A stretch of DNA of 64,000 nucleotides from assembly GCA_004026145.2 (NCBI GenBank), contig CP034980.1, forward strand, positions 14,110,064 to 14,174,063, read 5' to 3'. Below, piece by piece: positions 59,551 to 64,000 of the stretch; the stretch's first letter is position 1; every line of letters begins with the position of its first letter. This DNA comes from Takifugu bimaculatus. Taxonomy: Eukaryota > Chordata > Actinopteri > Tetraodontiformes > Tetraodontidae. The position numbers and the translations under genes were made by a program. A model generated the notes under the pieces. That model did not search any database. It had not been told where the DNA came from and saw only the letters and a list, made by a program, of their open reading frames with translations.

Positions 59551-62079
59551 CTGGACAGACAGACAGACAGACACGGGGAAAAAACCATCACTTGAGGCTG
59601 TGAAATCCTTATCAAACAGACCTGGTGAAGCGACGCATTATCTCTGGTTCCTCGGAGTCGCGGCTCCACTGATTGAGACGTCCCTCCTCGTGATGGGGGA
59701 CTATCCAACCCAGCTCTGAGCATCTGACCCAGTATAAAAACAGCAGCAAAATATCGACAATGTGTCTCAAACCCTGAGCACAATCGTGCCACGGTGCATC
59801 TAACACTGATGGAAGTAGTTACTTCTAGTACATTTGGTTTTAAATGATGCCAAAATTTTAATCAAGAAGTATTCTCAGAGTTGACTTTCACCACACAAAG
59901 AGGTTTAACCAACGATCCGTACTGTCGAGAGGTTAAAGCGGTCTCCATGCTCCTGTCCACGCACCTGTATTAGGATGACCGAGAGGACGCCCGGGCCCGT
60001 CGAGTTCATCAAGCCCATGTAATATTTGATCAGAGCCTCTCTGCAGCCGCGAGTGAACAGATTGAGCTCTTCTGCGTGGTAGTCGTAGCTGTAGTGGGCG
60101 CTGTTATCTGTCAGGTGGTACTGCAGGCAGGGCCGCGGGGAGGCGGGGTTACAGCAGCTGAAAGGAACGCCGTCCAGCAGGTAACGGCTGTCCACATTAC
60201 TTCGGATACGACTGCAAAGAGAAGAGGAAATAAGTTTCTGCTTCCTTTTTCCCCCATCTGTGGCACATTCTCTTGTTGTCATGGCGATCCAGTGTTGTTT
60301 CCTTGTGGTTAGCCAAGCCCAATGTATTGAGCAGCTTGTGGGATGTTCTGACCTTACAGTTTTTGAGTCACTATTTTGACTATTAATCATTATTACGTGC
60401 AGATCTGAGCTGTAATAAAGCACAGTTTGGACTTTTCCCCTGTCTGCATTGGATAATGGACCTCATCAGAACCACTAATGTCTTCGCTTTGCTATTCCAG
60501 TCTCCTGGCAACCATGAGTCTGCCCTCAAATCTTTCTGCCATCTGTTATTCTTATATGGTCCCAATCGATGCTAGTCGTTCTCCTCATAATCCCCCATAA
60601 TCTGCTCATTGACTCACTCCTTGACTTCTTTGGAGGTGAAATCCAGATATCTGTTGTTGACCCACTGAACTTCAAACCAGTCTTTGAAGTTGTTGTTTCC
60701 ACAGCAGCGGAACTCCATTTGCAGACGATCGATGGTCTCTTTCTGAAAACAGCGTCCCGGCACGTCCGTGTCCTTGTAGAAACGGATGCCGTTCCTCAGA
60801 CCCACCTGAAATGCAGAGAGGAACCGTGGTTTATGAGCAAAAAGGGACTGTTTTGTTTTGTCTCAACGCTGCCTGATTTAACCTCTTAAACAGAGATCAA
60901 ATAATCTACACCCCATCCTCCCCCCACCTTCAGGGACTCCTCCAGGTGACCTTGCAGGGCGTAGCTGAGCACCACCACAATGATGAGCAGGTAGCACAGC
61001 AGCGCGGCCACGGCGAACCAAACCATCAGGAGCATTTTCCAGCGGGGGAAGCGGCTCGCATCCAGGGAGTCCTGACACACGCGGCTGGCGAACCAGTTCG
61101 TGCCAATAGGAGGCCAGGCCCACCATTATCAGGATGTTGGGCACCACGTGGATCTCTGTGTTGTCCATCACCTAAAGAGAGGAAGAGCGCAGTGCAAGAT
61201 AACTGCAGCCATCTAAACGCCACTCTGTCATTTCCTCTACTCACTTGAGCAGATAATGATCCTGCATACAATTAGCCTTATCTCTTTTAAATTGACAATG
61301 GCAGCCAAGTGATTCAATTAGCTTCGGACTTCGATGGAATTATGATGTACAAATGTAATTACCGGCCCTGCTTACTGCAAAAGTCCTCTAAGAACTGACT
61401 TTAATATCAGCCGACTTTTCTGAAGTAAGCATTCATTATGATCAAGATTTAAAAGCTCCTCTTTTCTGACATCATCATCCTGTGATATCTGTCCTGCCAG
61501 CACAGAACCGTAGAAGCTATCAGACCTGTGGAGAGCAAACATTCTCCACTCCAGCTCAGCTCGCTGACGTGTTCATCCTGCATAGTCAAATGCAAACTCA
61601 GTCCCGAGAATTCCGCAGTAATCAGAGCTTGTGATAGTTGAGCTCCCTACGACTGTGTCAATAAGACTTTGGATATTCATGCCTCCATCACCCCCAGGTC
61701 AGCTGATCAATCCAGTTCATCGACTGTCTTATAGAAGCTGTGACCTTCATCTGCCACCCATGTAAACATAACTAAAGCCTTAAAATCTGTATTATGTTGC
61801 TTTTTCCATTGCCAAAAGTATTTTCTCATTATTTGCGACTGTGCTTAATTGTCGCTTAATGTTTCTGTGCAGATTATTGAGCTAATGTTTTCATCTGTAG
61901 CGTAGATAAATCAAGGACACGTCCTGTACCTCAGCCCTGCGGATCAGTTCTGTCTTTAGGTAAACACCCAGACAAAAGATGAACGTCCCGCACACGACGG
62001 CCAGCCAGGACAGCAGCCACAGCCCCTGGGCCAGACGCACCCGCCGCTGCTGGGTGAACTTTAGCTTCAACAGCACCAT
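59293..62079 (-). CDS. rom1: rom1, peripherin-family disc-rim tetraspanin (5 exons)
   Basis: ROM1 and PRPH2 are photoreceptor tetraspanins that bend the rims of outer-segment discs. Exons: 61930-62079, 60928-61171, 60618-60805, 59965-60211 and 59293-59550, giving 361 residues once one extra base near 61108 is discounted. Four membrane segments are visible (about 17-41, 60-80, 98-124, 265-286). The large loop has C150, C165-C166-G, C213-C214, C222 and C250, all at PRPH2 numbering, including C150 used for intermolecular disulfides. The C-terminus is acidic and contains V332-E-P-N. LLSWLAV and the ILIQ at the last exon junction are ROM1-like, and the neighbours macrod1 and ccdc88b match human 11q12-13, so I call rom1 rather than prph2. 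It may be a rom1a/b duplicate. Confidence 0.88.
59965..60211 (-). CDS. rom1: rom1 exon 4 (aa 194-276)
   Basis: Acceptor ctttgcag, donor gtgcgt. 247 bases, as I recall for mammalian exon 2. Encodes RIRSNVDSRYLLDGVPFSCC, NPASPRPCLQYHLTDNSAHY and LNLFTRGCREALIKYY. A sequon N263-S-T sits just before the last membrane segment. Confidence 0.95.
60618..60805 (-). CDS. rom1: rom1 exon 3 (aa 132-193), C150 and CCG motif
   Basis: Acceptor catttcag, donor gtgagt. Encodes VGLRNGIRFYKDTDVPGRC(150), then LQMEFRCCGNNNFKDWF and VNNRYLDFTSKEVK. The 3' boundary at KD|R matches the known first intron of mammalian PRPH2/ROM1. Confidence 0.95.
60928..61171 (-). CDS. rom1: rom1 exon 2 (aa 51-131), with one extra base
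   Basis: Acceptor ctctttag, donor gtgggg. Encodes VMDNTEIHVVPNILIMVGLA, then after a frame change NWFASRVCQDSLDASRFPRW and the third membrane segment LLMVWFAVAALLCYLLIIVV. Length 244 is one more than 81 codons, while both ends are phase 0. The surplus base is a T (gene strand) at about 61108 within GCCTCCTATTGGC. Confidence 0.9.
61930..62079 (-). CDS. rom1: rom1 exon 1 (aa 1-50), start codon
   Basis: ATG 62079-62077 in a strong context (GAACC-ATG-G). Encodes MVLLKLKFTQQRRVRLAQGL and WLLSWLAVVCGTFIFCLGVY then LKTELIRRAE. Donor gtacag follows codon 50. In mammalian PRPH2/ROM1 the coding exon continues here. Confidence 0.92.
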
Positions 62080-62289
62080 GGTTCGCTATCACACCCCGGA
62101 AACAGAGACGACAAATGGAAAGAGGCCTGATCTCTGGAGGGTTGCAGAATCCCAAATGCAGGAGAGGTGGTTTCAGGCCTCGCTGTCGTCGTTTGGCGAG
62201 TTATTAACAAGTTGAGCTCGCCTAAGTTGTTCCAGGTGGAAGAGATAAGTAGGAAGATCTCTCAGATGTACATGACACGGTCGACCTCG

Positions 62290-62635
62290 AGGGGATAATC
62301 CAAACACTTGCCGTTAGGTGCAAAAATTTCCCAAAATACTGTAATCCAAGCGACTGCAGCAATGTGCAAGCAGTGTAAAAACAAACAAACAAACAAAAAC
62401 GTTATTCCTTTTTCAGTGATGTGACTTCCAGAGATTTGGGGTTTTGCTCCTTTGACCAATCACAACAGCAACAACACCCCCTTTCAAAGCTCAGAGCACT
62501 GCTTTCTTCTTAGTGTGATGTTTATAATGGCACCCTTATGGGTCTACACATGAGCGGCGCCCCCCTAAACCGCCGTATCCATAGTTGGAGGACACGGATA
62601 CTGGCCAAAGTCACTAGTTTGGAGCCGTAATCCCC
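62290..62635 (-). promoter_or_regulatory. Candidate rom1 upstream region with three TAATCC sites
   Basis: TAATCC, the core recognised by the photoreceptor homeodomain factors CRX/OTX, occurs at 62296-62301, 62342-62347 and 62628-62633, all 215-555 bases upstream of the rom1 ATG. A weak TATA-like TTAATAA (gene strand) lies near 62201-62207. Six-base matches are common by chance, so this is a suggestion only. Confidence 0.35.
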
Positions 62636-62639
62636 CAGG

Positions 62640-63659
62640 ACAGAGTCCCCGGGATCCTATTAAACTCCAGAGGCCAATGGGAAAGCAGGGCAGTGTCTGA
62701 TCAGCAAACTTGCATGATTGACGTGTACAATGGGCGGAACAGTTGTGTTGTTGGACCAGGCAAACGTACCTGAAACCCAGTTCAAACAATGGAGGCCATA
62801 GACTATTAAGTTGCCCCAGAAAATTGGGGGTGTGGGAAATTGTGCATACGCCTGAAATACTTAATAATTTCATTATGAAAGAGTCACGCGGGAGGGACGA
62901 CCTCGGAGAGCTCTTTCAAGTCACAGATTTAATTTCAAAGAGCTTCGGAAGAAGCGCCCATCATTAATTTAAGCCCTCGTCAGACCAAAGATGTGATGAG
63001 ACGCTTTGAAAGAAACTTGCAGCATCTAAAACCTACATGCGCTGAGAAGGAGTGCGTTGTCATAACAACCGCCTCTCTGATGCTGCAGGGTGAAGCAGAA
63101 GTCAAAGGCTGCATAACATTAAAATATGAAGTATTTTGACCAAAACTGAGTGGAGTGACTCAAGAAGATTGTGTGCAGAGGCCAGAAGACGTAAAGTGAA
63201 AGTAGACAGTGAGAAGAGAGTTGTGCCTGAGTGGGATTATGGATGTGGTAGCAGGCCTGATTCAATAGGATTAAACTGCTCTCATAAGTATTTATGACAG
63301 CTGCAGTTGCAGGATGAAGAAGGTCGAAAAAAAAATTTCTTTTTTAACTTAACATACATTAACTACATAACATTTTTAACGCTTCATTACTTTCCGTGTG
63401 ATAAGTCATGTTTTTAAATTACTTTTGGAATTTCTTCAAGACTCTGGCTTCCCCTGGTGGAAAGATGATGATTTCGAAACAATAATAGTTCGATACCAAA
63501 AAAATTTTTTCCTGTGAAAAATATAGAGAAAAAAATCCCTTGTTTAAGTTAATTAGATTTTATTGTTGATAGAGTCGAAATGTCACAATTACACGTTGAC
63601 TTGATGCAAACTAGCAGTATTCAGGATTACTGGAGAATATACTGATGACACAGAAGGGA
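62640..63659. other. Region upstream of rom1, no gene seen
   Basis: AT-rich DNA without a recognisable exon, RNA gene or mobile element. Confidence 0.5.
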
Positions 63660-63661
63660 CA

Positions 63662-63760
<99 letters not shown>

Positions 63761-63787
63761 ACATACATACATACATACATACATACT
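63660..63787. repeat. Compound microsatellite (AAAT)n-(ATAC)n-(AC)n-(ACAT)n
   Basis: About 40 bases of AAAT, then ATAC units, about 44 bases of AC and about 30 bases of ACAT, in one continuous 128-base block about 1.6 kb upstream of rom1. Confidence 0.96.
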
Positions 63788-64000
63788 TTGATTCATCACT
63801 GGATCAATTCTAAATTTATTCATCAAGCCTTTAGAATATAAGACTCACTTTCTTAATCATATTCATCAAAATAAAGGTTGCTTCTTATTGTAACGACGTT
63901 GTTTGCTAATGCTACTGCTGGGCACTGAGATAGGACTTTGGAATGAAAATATTACTGATGAGAGGGAATCTACAAGATACAGTAGTTACATTTTTCTACT

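Overview
This window is vertebrate nuclear DNA, almost certainly from a teleost fish. The coding sequence is split into short exons with GT..AG introns. (CA)n/(TG)n microsatellites are very frequent, there is a tRNA-derived SINE and a solo LTR, and the three genes share neighbourhood with human chromosome 11q12-q13 (ROM1, MACROD1, CCDC88B). No bacterial-type operons, CRISPR arrays or functional tRNA/rRNA genes were seen.

Layout. (1) Positions 1-22,300, plus strand: the 3' part of macrod1, a mono-ADP-ribose/O-acetyl-ADP-ribose hydrolase with a macro domain. Six exons are visible (3048, 14943, 15617, 17083, 19558, 22021); the 5' exons lie before the window. The long intron 3166-14942 holds a SINE and a 480-bp GGAT array. 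(2) 22,300-32,220: intergenic space between two convergent genes, with one possible degenerate transposon patch (about 25.5-26.6 kb) and no gene I can support. (3) 32,223-57,367, minus strand: ccdc88b, a Girdin/DAPLE-family Hook-domain coiled-coil protein. I could join 28 coding exons with consistent phases into a 1,596-residue protein; one intron carries a solo LTR. (4) 58,500-62,079, minus strand: a rom1/peripherin-type photoreceptor disc-rim tetraspanin in five coding exons (361 residues if one extra base is ignored). (5) 62,080-64,000: the rom1 upstream region with three TAATCC (CRX/OTX-type) matches and a compound microsatellite.

The three genes are not a pathway; their grouping is conserved synteny. 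Points that most deserve a second look: the macrod1 reading frame ends in -SKL, a canonical peroxisomal targeting signal not present in the mitochondrial human protein; macrod1 and rom1 each carry a single extra base in a highly conserved exon, while 4.8 kb of ccdc88b coding sequence needs no correction; rom1 has two introns inside what is one exon in mammals; and several exons are closely flanked by UG or CA repeats placed where they could control splicing.

Exon ends were read by eye from splice consensus, phase continuity and remembered family sequences. No alignment or search was run.
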